NCBI RefSeq assembly: GCF_004358205.1 | Contig: NZ_SMYO01000006.1 | Coordinates: forward strand, 62,001 to 126,000 | Reading direction: 5' to 3' | Origin: Bacillus salipaludis | Lineage (GTDB): Bacteria; Bacillota; Bacilli; Bacillales_B; DSM-18226 | Length of the DNA stretch: 64,000 nt | Shown: positions 35,490-43,661 of the stretch, piece after piece | Layout of the letters: each line of letters begins with the position of its first letter | Position numbering within the stretch: position 1 is the stretch's first letter | Position numbers and translations under genes: made by a program | The notes under the pieces: model-generated | What the model saw: the letters and a program-made list of their open reading frames with translations, nothing else | Databases searched by the model: none | Told to the model about the DNA's origin: nothing

Positions 35490-36305
35490 ATGAAGAAAAC
35501 AATTGCTATATTTATGACTTTACTGCTGGTTCTAATGCTTGGGGCATGCTCCTCACAAGAAACGAAAACAACTTCGAAAGTTAGCTCCAAATCGAAAGTA
35601 CAAAAAATAATCGTAGGAACAGGGACACAATTTCCGAATGTCTGCTTTATTGAAAAGAATGGAAAGTTAACTGGATATGATGTGGAATTAGTTCGAAAAA
35701 TTGATGAAAAGTTGCCTGAATATCAATTTGAGTTTAAAACAATGGAATTCTCTAATCTCTTGCTAAGCCTTGAGACGAACAAAATTGATTTTATCGCGCA
35801 CCAAATGGAAGTGAATAAAGAAAGACAGGAGAAGTTTCTTTTTAACAAAGAACCCTATAATATTTTTCCTCTTAATGTAACAGTTCATAAAGATAATAAT
35901 GAGATTCATTCTATTAAGGATTTAAAAGGAAAAAAGGTAATCGTGAGTCCGACTAGTAACTCAGCAGTATTTATCGAAAATTATAACAAGGAACATAATG
36001 CTGGCATACAAATTGTTTATGCAGGGAATGGGCCGGATTCTACCATTAATCAAATAAAAACAGGCAGAGCAGATGCCACTATTACAACACCATTTTCAGT
36101 CGATTTTAATAATAAGGCAGTTGATGCTCAGCAAAAAGTAGTCGGTGAACCGCTCTTAAATTCAAAAGTTTATTTTCTTCTAAGAAAAGATGAAACACCA
36201 CTGCAAAAGAGAATTGACGAAGCGCTTGTTGAATTGAAAAAAGAAGGGGTAGTTAGCGAATTAAGTAAAAAATGGTTAGGAGCGGACTACACTGTAAACT
36301 TTTAA
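35490..36305 (+). CDS. Amino-acid ABC transporter substrate-binding lipoprotein, TcyJ/TcyK-like
   Basis: A 271-aa extracellular solute-binding protein. The signal peptide ends in the lipobox LGAC (Cys20). It is a family 3 solute-binding fold: GTQFPNVCFIEKNGKLTGYDVE, SLETNKIDFIAHQMEVNKER and AVFIENYNKE. It is followed by two permease genes and an ATPase gene, the layout of the cystine importer TcyJKLMN, but only one binding protein is present where B. subtilis has two. I chose ATG 35490 over GTG 35478 because it gives the proper signal start after GGATGGGTGG. Confidence 0.92.
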   Translation: MKKTIAIFMTLLLVLMLGACSSQETKTTSKVSSKSKVQKIIVGTGTQFPNVCFIEKNGKLTGYDVELVRKIDEKLPEYQFEFKTMEFSNLLLSLETNKIDFIAHQMEVNKERQEKFLFNKEPYNIFPLNVTVHKDNNEIHSIKDLKGKKVIVSPTSNSAVFIENYNKEHNAGIQIVYAGNGPDSTINQIKTGRADATITTPFSVDFNNKAVDAQQKVVGEPLLNSKVYFLLRKDETPLQKRIDEALVELKKEGVVSELSKKWLGADYTVNF

Positions 36306-36340
36306 ATAAAGGGAAGTTAGTGTTTGGAGGTTGTCAAAAA

Positions 36341-37048
36341 ATGGGGAAAGCATTTGATCCTTTATTAATTATCGAGTTTTTACCAACCCTCTTGCATTAC
36401 CTAGGGGTAACGCTTCAGATCTTAGCGGCATCTATTTTACTGGGACTAATCTTCGGTGTAGCAGCCGCTATACCGAGGCTGTTTAAAATTCCTTTATTGA
36501 ATCAATTAGTGATTCTATATGTTTCGTTTATTCGCGGGACACCGATATTAATCCAATTATTCCTAGTATTTTATGGTCTCCCTGCTGTTCTTATGGTTTT
36601 CCATCTTGATATTTCTAAGATGGAGGCCATCTATTTTGTCATAATTACTTATGCAATTAGTAATGGAGCAGGATTTTCAGAAATTTTTCGGGGAGCGATA
36701 CGCGCCGTTGATAAAGGACAGACGGAAGCAGCCTATTCAGTTGGAATGACCAGCACTCAGAACTTCTTTCGAATCGTTTTACCACAGGCTATACGGATTG
36801 CTTTTCCGAATATAGCAAACTCAGTTATTGGTTCATTAAAGGATACTTCACTTGCCTTTACCATTGGTGTGATGGATATGGTGGGCAGAGGTGATACGCT
36901 TATTTCAGCAACTGCGCATGCCCTGGAGGTATATATTTCCCTCTCGATTATCTATTATGCAGTTGTTCTACTATTTGAGAAGATATTTAAAATACTAGAA
37001 AAATATTTCAATCGTTATCAGAAAGCTGATTTATCAGTTGCTGCATAA
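36341..37048 (+). CDS. Amino-acid ABC transporter permease, TcyL-like
   Basis: A 235-aa polar amino-acid permease of the His/Glu/Gln/cystine class with about five membrane helices. The EAA coupling motif is [20 protein letters not shown]. The open frame extends back to 36272, overlapping the binding-protein gene, but ATG 36341 has TTGGAGG nine bases upstream and is chosen. It is one half of a heterodimeric channel with the next gene. Confidence 0.92.
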   Translation: MGKAFDPLLIIEFLPTLLHYLGVTLQILAASILLGLIFGVAAAIPRLFKIPLLNQLVILYVSFIRGTPILIQLFLVFYGLPAVLMVFHLDISKMEAIYFVIITYAISNGAGFSEIFRGAIRAVDKGQTEAAYSVGMTSTQNFFRIVLPQAIRIAFPNIANSVIGSLKDTSLAFTIGVMDMVGRGDTLISATAHALEVYISLSIIYYAVVLLFEKIFKILEKYFNRYQKADLSVAA

Positions 37049-37064
37049 AAAGGGGGAGATTTAA

Positions 37065-37775
37065 ATGACAATTGATATTCCTTTTATTTGGATCGCTTTT
37101 AAAGAAATTATTAAGTCTCTTCCCATTACGCTCATTTTAACAATTGTCCCCTTATTGGTTGGTTTTTTAATCGGAATGGGTGTTGCACTAGTAAGGATTT
37201 ATAAAACAAGGTTTGTATACCAGGCTGCTAATGGGTATGTTTCTTTTTTTAGAGGGACCCCTATTATGATGCATATTATGGTCATTTATTATGGAAATCC
37301 ATTACTAGTGGACCAAGTATCGTCAAGATTTGATTTAAATATCCAATCCAGTAAGATTCCAATTGTTTTGTTTGTTTTAATCGCCTTGTCGTTAGCAGCA
37401 GGTGCCTATTTATCAGAAATTATCCGCTCAGGGATTATCAGTGTTTCAACAGGTCAATTGGAAGCAGCTTACTCAGTAGGGATGACTAAGCTTCAAGCAA
37501 TGGTTCGGATTGTACTTCCACAGGCGTTGGCACAGTCAGTTCCCAATTTTACAAATATTTTTGTTGGGTTTTTACACACCTCGTCTATAGCCTTTCTCGT
37601 ATCAGAAAAAGAATTGACAGGAGCTGCCAATATTGTCGCCTCCACTAATTTGAAATTTTTAGAGGCCTTTATCGCAGCAGGAATGATCTATTGGGGACTC
37701 ACGATTATGGTGGAAGGCATTTCATTTTTACTTGAAAAACGGGTGACATTGTATAGTCGAGGAGGCGTGTCATGA
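37065..37775 (+). CDS. Amino-acid ABC transporter permease, TcyM-like
   Basis: A 236-aa second permease with about five membrane helices and the EAA coupling motif [27 protein letters not shown] precedes the ATG. Its stop overlaps the ATPase gene start by 4 bp (ATGA), which indicates tight coupling. It pairs with the TcyL-like permease to form the membrane channel for cystine or related S-substituted cysteine compounds. Confidence 0.92.
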   Translation: MTIDIPFIWIAFKEIIKSLPITLILTIVPLLVGFLIGMGVALVRIYKTRFVYQAANGYVSFFRGTPIMMHIMVIYYGNPLLVDQVSSRFDLNIQSSKIPIVLFVLIALSLAAGAYLSEIIRSGIISVSTGQLEAAYSVGMTKLQAMVRIVLPQALAQSVPNFTNIFVGFLHTSSIAFLVSEKELTGAANIVASTNLKFLEAFIAAGMIYWGLTIMVEGISFLLEKRVTLYSRGGVS

Positions 37776-38542
37776 TTATTTTAAAAGAAATAAAAAAATC
37801 GTTTAATAAATTGCCTGTGTTAAAAGGCATTAATCTCAAAATAAACCGTGGAGAGGTGGTTACGATTCTCGGACCAAGTGGTTCAGGGAAAACCACTTTA
37901 CTACGATGCTTAAATTTTTTAGAAAGGCCCGAAGCAGGTATTTTTCAAATGGGCAATATTCAGGTTGATGCTGAAAAGGTTACGAAAAAAGAAATTTTAT
38001 CTATAAGACAACAAACAGCAATGGTTTTTCAACATTATAATTTATTTGCCCATAAAACAGTGTTAGAAAACGTAATGGAAGGCTTAGTTGTTGCAAAAAA
38101 AGTAAAGAAAAAGGATGCAAAAATGGTAAGTGAACAAGTGCTTGCAAAAGTCGGTCTCAGTGATAAGTTACATTACTATCCGTCTCAACTATCAGGGGGA
38201 CAGCAACAGAGAGTAGGAATTGCAAGAGCATTGGCATTAAATCCTGAGGTTATTCTTTTTGATGAGCCAACGTCGGCATTAGATCCCGAATTAGTTGGGG
38301 AAGTGCTTTCAGTAATTAAAGAAATTGCACAAGAGGGGATTACGATGGTGGTCGTTACACATGAAATGAGTTTTGCTAAAGAGGTGTCTGATCGTGTTTT
38401 GTTTATGGATGGAGGAGTAATAGTCGAGGAAGGCACCCCATTGGAGATTTTCCTTGCACCAAAGGAAGAACGGACGCGACGATTCCTACAAAGAATATCG
38501 GGAGAATCATTTTTTACTCCCTTAAAAGAGCGGGTGAATTAG
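37772..38542 (+). CDS. Amino-acid ABC transporter ATP-binding protein, TcyN-like
   Basis: A 256-aa ABC ATPase. Walker A is GPSGSGKTT, the Q-loop is in [13 protein letters not shown], the signature is LSGGQQQRV, Walker B is [11 protein letters not shown] and the switch histidine is in VVTHEM. These are typical of polar amino-acid uptake ATPases. It completes the importer formed with the binding protein and two permeases directly upstream. AGGAGG ends about nine bases before the ATG, inside the preceding gene. Confidence 0.95.
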   Translation: MIILKEIKKSFNKLPVLKGINLKINRGEVVTILGPSGSGKTTLLRCLNFLERPEAGIFQMGNIQVDAEKVTKKEILSIRQQTAMVFQHYNLFAHKTVLENVMEGLVVAKKVKKKDAKMVSEQVLAKVGLSDKLHYYPSQLSGGQQQRVGIARALALNPEVILFDEPTSALDPELVGEVLSVIKEIAQEGITMVVVTHEMSFAKEVSDRVLFMDGGVIVEEGTPLEIFLAPKEERTRRFLQRISGESFFTPLKERVN

Positions 38543-38571
38543 TTCATTTTTAAGAAAGGGTGTTATATGTT

Positions 38572-39081
38572 GTGATTGATCAAATTGTTATAAAAGAATT
38601 ACTAGAAGAAGAAAAAGAGGCAGTACGGCAATTATTGGTCGAAAGTTATCAACAGTACAAGTATGAATATAATAATGCTCGAGTTTGGGAGGAGTACCTA
38701 ACTAATATAAAGGCATCTGTGGATAATCCTGAAGTAGAAAAAATCTTAATTGCTAAAAGTAATGACAATATTCTTGGTACCTTACAGCTATTTCTGTCCT
38801 CAGAAAAGGCCTATCAAAGACCAGAGTTACAGATTTTCTCACCGATTATCCGGCTATTGGCTGTTCACCCGGAAGCAAGGGGACGCGGCATAGCACAAGA
38901 ATTATTAAAAGCTGGTCTTCAATTCGCAAAGTCTCAAGGAGCAAACAAATTGTATTTGCACACAGGTGATAAAATGCAAAAAGCGATTCGATTATATAAA
39001 TGGTTTGGTTTTAAACGAGATCAAACGAAAGAATTTTATAATAATGATATTTTAGTAAAATGCTATCGTTATGATTTATAA
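38572..39081 (+). CDS. GNAT N-acetyltransferase, YtmI-like
   Basis: A 169-aa acetyltransferase. Motif A reads LAVHPEARGRGIAQELLKAG, and motif B-like RLYKWFGFKRD follows. YtmI occupies an equivalent place in the B. subtilis operon, where an N-acetyltransferase acetylates S-(2-succino)cysteine before oxidation. The start is uncertain: GTG 38560 abuts AAAGG, whereas GTG 38572 has the same AAAGGG about 9 bases upstream and is preferred. It is 29 bp after the ATPase gene. Confidence 0.85.
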   Translation: MIDQIVIKELLEEEKEAVRQLLVESYQQYKYEYNNARVWEEYLTNIKASVDNPEVEKILIAKSNDNILGTLQLFLSSEKAYQRPELQIFSPIIRLLAVHPEARGRGIAQELLKAGLQFAKSQGANKLYLHTGDKMQKAIRLYKWFGFKRDQTKEFYNNDILVKCYRYDL

Positions 39082-39100
39082 GAAGGGATAAATATTTACT

Positions 39101-40246
39101 ATGAATCAGCAGGAATTAGAGACATTCTTAATATCGATTCGTCGTCATTTGCATCAATTCCCTGAATTATCGAACCAGGAATTTGAAACCTCTAAGTCTA
39201 TTGAAAAGTGGCTAAAGGAACTAGATATCCCGATTCGAAAAACAACCTTGAAGACAGGTGTTTTTGCTGACATAAAAGGTGGAAAACCAGGGCCAATTGT
39301 GGCAATTCGTGCGGATATTGATGCATTGCCAATTGAAGAAAAAACAGGACTACCTTATGCTTCTAAGATAAAAGGAGTCATGCATGCCTGTGGCCATGAT
39401 TTTCATACTGCTGCCCTTGTTGGTGCTGCTTATCTTCTTAAGAAGAACCAGTCAAATCTAAATGGCACAGTTCGACTCATTTTTCAACCAGCAGAGGAAT
39501 TAGGGGGAGGGGCAAAGCATGTGATTGAGGATGGGCAGTTGGAGGAAGTGGAGGCGATTATTGGACTTCACAATAAACCTGGGCTTCCTGTAGGTACTAT
39601 TGGTATAAAAGAAGGACCATTAATGGCAGCAGTCGATCGTTTTCAAATCATTCTCCATGGTAAAGGAAGTCATGCCGCACTTCCGCAGAATGGGAAAGAC
39701 CCGATAGTTGCTGCAGCTCAGCTTATTACAGCCATTCAGACGATTGTCAGCCGGAATGTATCCCCGCTTCAAAGTGCTGTAGTGAGTGTGACGAAAATAA
39801 TTGGAGGCAGTACATGGAATGTTATTCCAGGGAACATCAGCTTGGAGGGTACCGTTCGAACCTTTGACCCTATTATACGAGAAGAGGTAAAAACAAGGCT
39901 TTACACGATTGTAAATGCGATTGCTGCAGCTTTTTCTCAAGAAGCTGAGATTAATTGGTTTTCTGGTCCACCGCCATTAGTAAATCATACATCGGTGACA
40001 GAGATTGTTTCAACGGCTGCTAAGGAACAATCTTTGAACGTCATCCATCCAGAGTCATCCACGGCAGGTGAAGATTTTTCTTATTATCTGCTGGACATCC
40101 CAGGGACCTTTGCCTTTTTTGGTACAAATGGACAGGAAGATTGGCACCATCCTGAATTCACGGTTGATGAAACATCAATTATAAAGGCAGCTTATTTTTT
40201 ATATGGAAGTGCAAGAGAATTATTAGATCTTCAGATTGCTAGATAA
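39101..40246 (+). CDS. M20 family amidohydrolase, YtnL/HipO-like deacylase
   Basis: A 381-aa zinc/manganese-dependent amidohydrolase of the M20D group. Metal-binding motifs are HACGHDFHTAAL (Cys and His ligands), FQPAEELGGGAKHVIEDG (Glu), GLHNKPGLPVG (His) and the C-terminal DWHHPEFTVDE (His); the dimerisation domain lies between. YtnL-type enzymes remove N-acetyl groups from cysteine derivatives, which would release the final amino acid after monooxygenase cleavage. It lies 19 bp after the GNAT gene. Confidence 0.92.
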   Translation: MNQQELETFLISIRRHLHQFPELSNQEFETSKSIEKWLKELDIPIRKTTLKTGVFADIKGGKPGPIVAIRADIDALPIEEKTGLPYASKIKGVMHACGHDFHTAALVGAAYLLKKNQSNLNGTVRLIFQPAEELGGGAKHVIEDGQLEEVEAIIGLHNKPGLPVGTIGIKEGPLMAAVDRFQIILHGKGSHAALPQNGKDPIVAAAQLITAIQTIVSRNVSPLQSAVVSVTKIIGGSTWNVIPGNISLEGTVRTFDPIIREEVKTRLYTIVNAIAAAFSQEAEINWFSGPPPLVNHTSVTEIVSTAAKEQSLNVIHPESSTAGEDFSYYLLDIPGTFAFFGTNGQEDWHHPEFTVDETSIIKAAYFLYGSARELLDLQIAR

Positions 40247-40320
40247 TTTTTTAATACAGCGTAGGATCCAAACGAAAAAGTTTCATTTATAGGCTATTTA
40301 TATAAATAGGGGTGATTCGG

Positions 40321-40527
40321 ATGGGGGATATTCTTCGGGATGCTGTGGAAAAAAAGCGCAAGCAATTAATCGAAAAGCTAATTGCTTTTAATGTATATAA
40401 GAGTGAAGATAAACATCTTTTTGAGTTATCTCTTACGGAATTAGAAACCGAATATAGAACTTTCAAATCTCAACAACACCCCCATGGTAATTTGGGATCC
40501 ATAAAATTTTCGAATAAGAAAAAATAA
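40321..40527 (+). CDS. FbpA-like (Fur-regulated basic protein) family
   Basis: A 68-aa basic protein: GDILRDAVEKKRKQLIEKLI, AFNVYKSEDKHLFELSLTEL and HPHGNLGSI match the FbpA family, small basic proteins of bacilli. In B. subtilis such proteins help an iron-sparing small RNA. No clear Fur box is seen here, and its place between the deacylase and the FMN reductase suggests co-transcription with sulfur genes. AGGGGTGATT precedes ATG 40321; the GTG at 40312 is less likely. Confidence 0.75.
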   Translation: MGDILRDAVEKKRKQLIEKLIAFNVYKSEDKHLFELSLTELETEYRTFKSQQHPHGNLGSIKFSNKKK

Positions 40528-40565
40528 TAAATCGAGAATTTAATAGAAGAAAGGGCGGTTGAATC

Positions 40566-41126
40566 ATGAGCAATATTACCATTATTTCAGGGAGTCCCTC
40601 TGAGAAAACAAGATTAAATGGAGTTTTCCAAGAGGTTTTAACTTATTTTCAAGCAAGTGGGTATACTCCCGAAATCATAAATGTACGCGAGCTTCCACCA
40701 GAAGCATTAATTCATGCAAAATTTAATGGTGAAGAAATTTTAGATGCTAATAAGAAGGTAGAGGATTCAAATATTATAGTTATTTTGACCCCTGTTTATA
40801 AAGCATCTTTTTCAGGTGTGTTAAAAACTTACATGGATCTCTTGCCACAAAATAGTCTGGAGGATAAGACCATTTTACCCATTGCTGTTGGTGGCACTTT
40901 TGGGCATCTATTAATGATTGACTATGCCCTGAAACCTGTACTTACAACGTTGGGAGCAACCCACATCTTAAAAGGAGTATATGTTTTAGATAATCAAGTA
41001 AAGAAAATAAGCGATAATCGTTATGAATTAGATTCAGATGCCAAGAATCGGATAAATACTTCACTAAATTCACTAAATTTCAATAATCCCTCATTATTTA
41101 CTATTGGTAATGACATAACTATTTAA
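40566..41126 (+). CDS. NADPH-dependent FMN reductase, SsuE-like
   Basis: A 186-aa flavodoxin-fold reductase. The FMN phosphate loop is ISGSPSEKTRLNG, VILTPVYKASFSGVLKTYMD is the SsuE-type segment, and LPIAVGGTFGH follows. It would supply reduced FMN to the two flavin monooxygenases at the beginning of the island. GAAAGGGCGG precedes the ATG. It is probably the last gene of the operon, ending before the long hairpin at 41191-41246. Confidence 0.9.
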   Translation: MSNITIISGSPSEKTRLNGVFQEVLTYFQASGYTPEIINVRELPPEALIHAKFNGEEILDANKKVEDSNIIVILTPVYKASFSGVLKTYMDLLPQNSLEDKTILPIAVGGTFGHLLMIDYALKPVLTTLGATHILKGVYVLDNQVKKISDNRYELDSDAKNRINTSLNSLNFNNPSLFTIGNDITI

Positions 41127-41190
41127 TAATGTATGTACACACCCATTTTTTTTGGTAATGAGTTAGCCTGGCAATATCTTCACTTTTCAT

Positions 41191-41246
41191 ACTCCTAAAA
41201 TAAAAAATGGGATAGCAGAGGCTGTCCCATTTTTTATTTTAGGAGT
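41191..41246. terminator. Very long perfect hairpin (terminator or insertion relic)
   Basis: The 22-base arm ACTCCTAAAATAAAAAATGG plus GA (41191-41212) pairs perfectly with 41225-41246, plus AGC/GCT inside. A and T runs flank the GC part on both sides, so it can terminate both ways. The arm is much longer than the other terminators in the window. Confidence 0.8.
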
Positions 41247-41359
41247 GACCATTGCATCTTATCACCTAATCGGATGATATAATAAACTTAGAACATTCAT
41301 GTAAGTTGAAAGTGATTGCTTACCATTAGGAAGAATTTTAATAGAGTTGGTGATTCATT

Positions 41360-41986
41360 ATGAATGAAGCGAAACAATATGTCTGGTATGCGAGCTATGG
41401 ATCAAATCTTAATTCTGATCGATTTTTATGTTATATCAAAGGAGGAAGTCCTGAAGGGTCTACTAGAGTGGAGTCAGGATGTAGAGACCGTTCCCTGCCA
41501 ATTGATGTGTCGGCTTTTACTATACCCTATCCTCTTTATTTTGCAAAAAAGGCAGCAGGCTGGGATTTCCAGGGTGTTGCCTTTATCGGTTTAAAACAAG
41601 ATCCCGCTAACATGACCTATAGCACGAAATATCTTGTCACGACTGAACAATTTTTGGATATCGTAAGCCAAGAAAATGGAGGAATTGAATTTGATATTGA
41701 TCTGAATGAAGTAATCGAGAACAGTTCGACTACTTTTCGATCATCTTGGTACGGAAATATTGTTTACCTTGGCGAGGATAAGGGTTATCCGATTTTCACT
41801 TTTACGGCTCCGTGGAATCTAGACGAAGTGGAATGGGAGAAACCTTCGCAATCATATTTATCCACCATTATAAAAGGCCTGCGAAGTAATTATTCAAATA
41901 AGGAGATCTACGATTACATCCAAAATAAACCGGGCATAAAGGGTTTATATACTGGAGAAGAATTAATGAGTATTGTTTTTAAATAA
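41360..41986 (+). CDS. Gamma-glutamylcyclotransferase-like protein
   Basis: A 208-aa soluble protein. The start VWYASYGSNLNSDRF matches the glycine-rich loop (YGSNL) of the GGCT-like fold, and WDFQGVAFIGL suits the same fold. A catalytic glutamate cannot be assigned with certainty, so enzymatic activity is unproven. A GGTGAT sequence lies upstream of the ATG. It is a single gene between the sulfur island and a VOC protein gene 38 bp downstream. Confidence 0.65.
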   Translation: MNEAKQYVWYASYGSNLNSDRFLCYIKGGSPEGSTRVESGCRDRSLPIDVSAFTIPYPLYFAKKAAGWDFQGVAFIGLKQDPANMTYSTKYLVTTEQFLDIVSQENGGIEFDIDLNEVIENSSTTFRSSWYGNIVYLGEDKGYPIFTFTAPWNLDEVEWEKPSQSYLSTIIKGLRSNYSNKEIYDYIQNKPGIKGLYTGEELMSIVFK

Positions 41987-42024
41987 GTCAAGGGGTCTGA
42001 ACTCATAATAAGGGGAAATAGGCA

Positions 42025-42411
42025 ATGATTAGTAAAATGGAACATGTGGCGATAATTGTTACGGATATGGATCGGTCGATTCAGTTTTACTCTGAGATTT
42101 TTGGATTTAAGGTTCGCCTTCGGGGAAGTAATCCGAATCGGGAAATGGCTTTTATCTATCTAGAATCGCAACTGGATATGGAGATTGAATTGATCCGTGA
42201 TCTTAAATTTTTAGGAGAATATAGTGATAAGGGGATTGTTAATCATCTTGCCTTCACAGTAACAAATATTGATGAGACGATTCAGTATTTAAAGAAAAAG
42301 GGAATCGAGTTTCCTGCTGATGGAGTCAAACCAACACTTGAAGGCGGTCGAATGATATTGTTCCCTGGCCCAGATCAGGAACTTCTACAGCTTGTTGAGC
42401 GAGCAAAATAA
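42025..42411 (+). CDS. VOC-family (glyoxalase/dioxygenase fold) protein
   Basis: A 128-aa vicinal-oxygen-chelate protein. It starts SKMEHVAIIVTDMDRSIQFY, with the first metal His in EHVAI. Further features are the second half GIVNHLAFTVTNIDETIQYL, with His in NHLAF, and a terminal Glu in DQELLQLVE, so the metal site looks complete. Substrate unknown: it could be a lyase or resistance protein. AAGGGGAAATAGG precedes the ATG. Confidence 0.88.
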   Translation: MISKMEHVAIIVTDMDRSIQFYSEIFGFKVRLRGSNPNREMAFIYLESQLDMEIELIRDLKFLGEYSDKGIVNHLAFTVTNIDETIQYLKKKGIEFPADGVKPTLEGGRMILFPGPDQELLQLVERAK

Positions 42412-42428
42412 ACGATTTTTTAAATAAA

Positions 42429-42612
42429 GGCTATGTTAAAGAACAATGTTGATTTTTAAACAAAGTTGATTGGAGCGGAAGGCACGAAGACTCCTGTGGG
42501 AGTACGGGGTAGGGGAGACCCCACAGGAGCAAAGCGACGAGGAGGCTCCCCAGACCGCCCACGGAAAGCGAAGTGCCTGGAGCGGAAATCAACAACCAAG
42601 TTTAACAGAGCC
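42429..42612. mobile_element. MITE-like element, 184 bp
   Basis: The ends are inverted: GGCTATGTTAAA (42429-42440) against TTTAACAGAGCC (42601-42612), 11 of 12 pairs. TAAATAAA flanks both sides (42421-42428 and 42613-42620), like an 8-bp target duplication. It is internally GC-rich with subterminal inverted parts (GTTGATTGGAGCGGAAGGCA; GTGCCTGGAGCGGAAATCAA) and a central ACTCCTGTGGG/CCCCACAGGAG stem. It has no coding capacity. From memory, closely similar elements are frequent in Bacillaceae genomes. Confidence 0.8.
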
Positions 42613-42647
42613 TAAATAAAAGAGGAGCCCTAAATAAAAGAGGAGCC
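42613..42647. repeat. Short direct repeat next to the MITE-like element
   Basis: CTAAATAAAAGAGGAGCC occurs twice in tandem (from 42612 and 42630). It copies the 5' arm of the following terminator, as if the end of the element had duplicated or slipped there. Confidence 0.6.
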
Positions 42648-42682
42648 ATTTCGTTATCGAAGGGGCTCCTCTTTTATTTTTC
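42632..42682. terminator. Bidirectional terminator
   Basis: AAATAAAAGAGGAGCC (42632-42647) pairs perfectly with GGCTCCTCTTTTATTT (42664-42679). It lies between the VOC gene and the convergent unknown gene. Confidence 0.88.
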
Positions 42683-42794
42683 CTTTACCATAATTTGTTT
42701 ACATACTTTATCCCATTTTTCAAGTAAAAAAAGAATCCAATCGGGTCCATAAAATAGTATTGGCTTGGCGTATCAAACAGCCATTCCTACTTTG

Positions 42795-43358
42795 TTATTC
42801 AGCTTCTTGTTCTGTCGCCGATGAATCCATTTCAGTTGAAGGATTAATAAGAATGCCATTAATTTCATCTCTTAATACATCTCTGAACACAAAGGCTGCA
42901 ACTTCATTAAAATTATTATAGAGGTCGGATATGTCGTCGTTAAAAAATTGAATGACACTCTTTGTGAATACAGGATACACCGAAGGAGTATCTGGAGAAA
43001 AAAGTTTTGTTTCAGCAAATTTAAAATAGCGATTTGAAGATAATGCATCATCAAATAAATCGACAAGACCCTCCGCAGTAAAGTTACGTCCATATGGTCT
43101 GACGATGGATTTATCATAAATCACGATTGCATTCACCGTGATATTTCCTAATTCTTTTTGCAGGTTTAGAATCGTCGCCAATGCCCGAGCTTTTTTCCGA
43201 CTGCTAAAAACAATGATAGGGATTAAATATCCTCCATCTTGTGGAAACTCAATTAAGTTAAGCACCTGCACCATGGGATCATTGCCAATTGAATATTTAA
43301 GCTCATTAAAATAAGTATACTGAGGTGGGCTTAACTGAGGCAAATCTGATTGTGTCAT
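42795..43358 (-). CDS. Hypothetical protein, 187 aa
   Basis: Not recognised. The ATG has AAAGGAGG eight bases upstream. It is an acidic soluble protein: the middle part (GGYLIPIIVFSSRKKARALA) could be a beta-alpha unit, and the C-terminus (DSSATEQEAE) is disordered and acidic. There is no signal or membrane helix. It is monocistronic, between the terminator at 42632 and a repeat-containing gap upstream. Confidence 0.65.
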   Translation of the reverse strand: MTQSDLPQLSPPQYTYFNELKYSIGNDPMVQVLNLIEFPQDGGYLIPIIVFSSRKKARALATILNLQKELGNITVNAIVIYDKSIVRPYGRNFTAEGLVDLFDDALSSNRYFKFAETKLFSPDTPSVYPVFTKSVIQFFNDDISDLYNNFNEVAAFVFRDVLRDEINGILINPSTEMDSSATEQEAE

Positions 43359-43460
43359 TTGTATTCCTCCTTTTCATTCATTCGTATTGTATGAGACGGG
43401 TATTTTTCTGAAACGGACAAATAACTATTTTTAAGAATTTTTATGGTTATTTCTCCCTAA

Positions 43461-43526
43461 GGTACAAATGTAGGGCCTGACACTCAGCGGAGTAAAACCA
43501 TTTGTACCAGGGGGCTGACCCCATGC
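43461..43526. repeat. Second copy of the GGG-C-GAC...TGACCCCATG intergenic element
   Basis: An outer inverted repeat, GGTACAAATG (43461-43470) and CATTTGTACC (43499-43508), overlaps a 53-bp sequence (43474-43526) related to the hairpin at 27573-27624: GGGCCTGACACTCAGCGGAG, then TAAAAC, ACC-GGGGG and TGACCCCATG. No gene lies in this 303-bp gap. Confidence 0.55.
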
Positions 43527-43595
43527 TTTAATCTTATTCAATAATGGGCAAATTAATGGTGATCTGAAAGATATCATCTTAAAAGAATTTCTTTA

Positions 43596-43624
43596 TTGCA
43601 TATATATTTTTTCTGTGCTAATCT
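43596..43624 (+). promoter_or_regulatory. Promoter of the rbs operon
   Basis: TTGCAT (43596-43601), a 17-bp spacer and TAATCT (43619-43624) with an extended TGC just before it. Confidence 0.6.
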
Positions 43625-43629
43625 AGATG

Positions 43630-43643
43630 TGTAATCGGTTACA
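43630..43643. promoter_or_regulatory. RbsR/CcpA operator
   Basis: TGTAATCGGTTACA, a near-palindrome placed over the expected transcription start of rbs. It satisfies every position of the cre consensus and the general LacI-family operator form, so RbsR, CcpA or both could bind. Confidence 0.75.
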
Positions 43644-43661
43644 TATAAGAGGTGAAACATA

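Noticed and set aside
35600..37000. Second substrate-binding protein gene as in tcyJ-tcyK
   Set aside because: Only one binding-protein gene is present; the next open frame is a permease.
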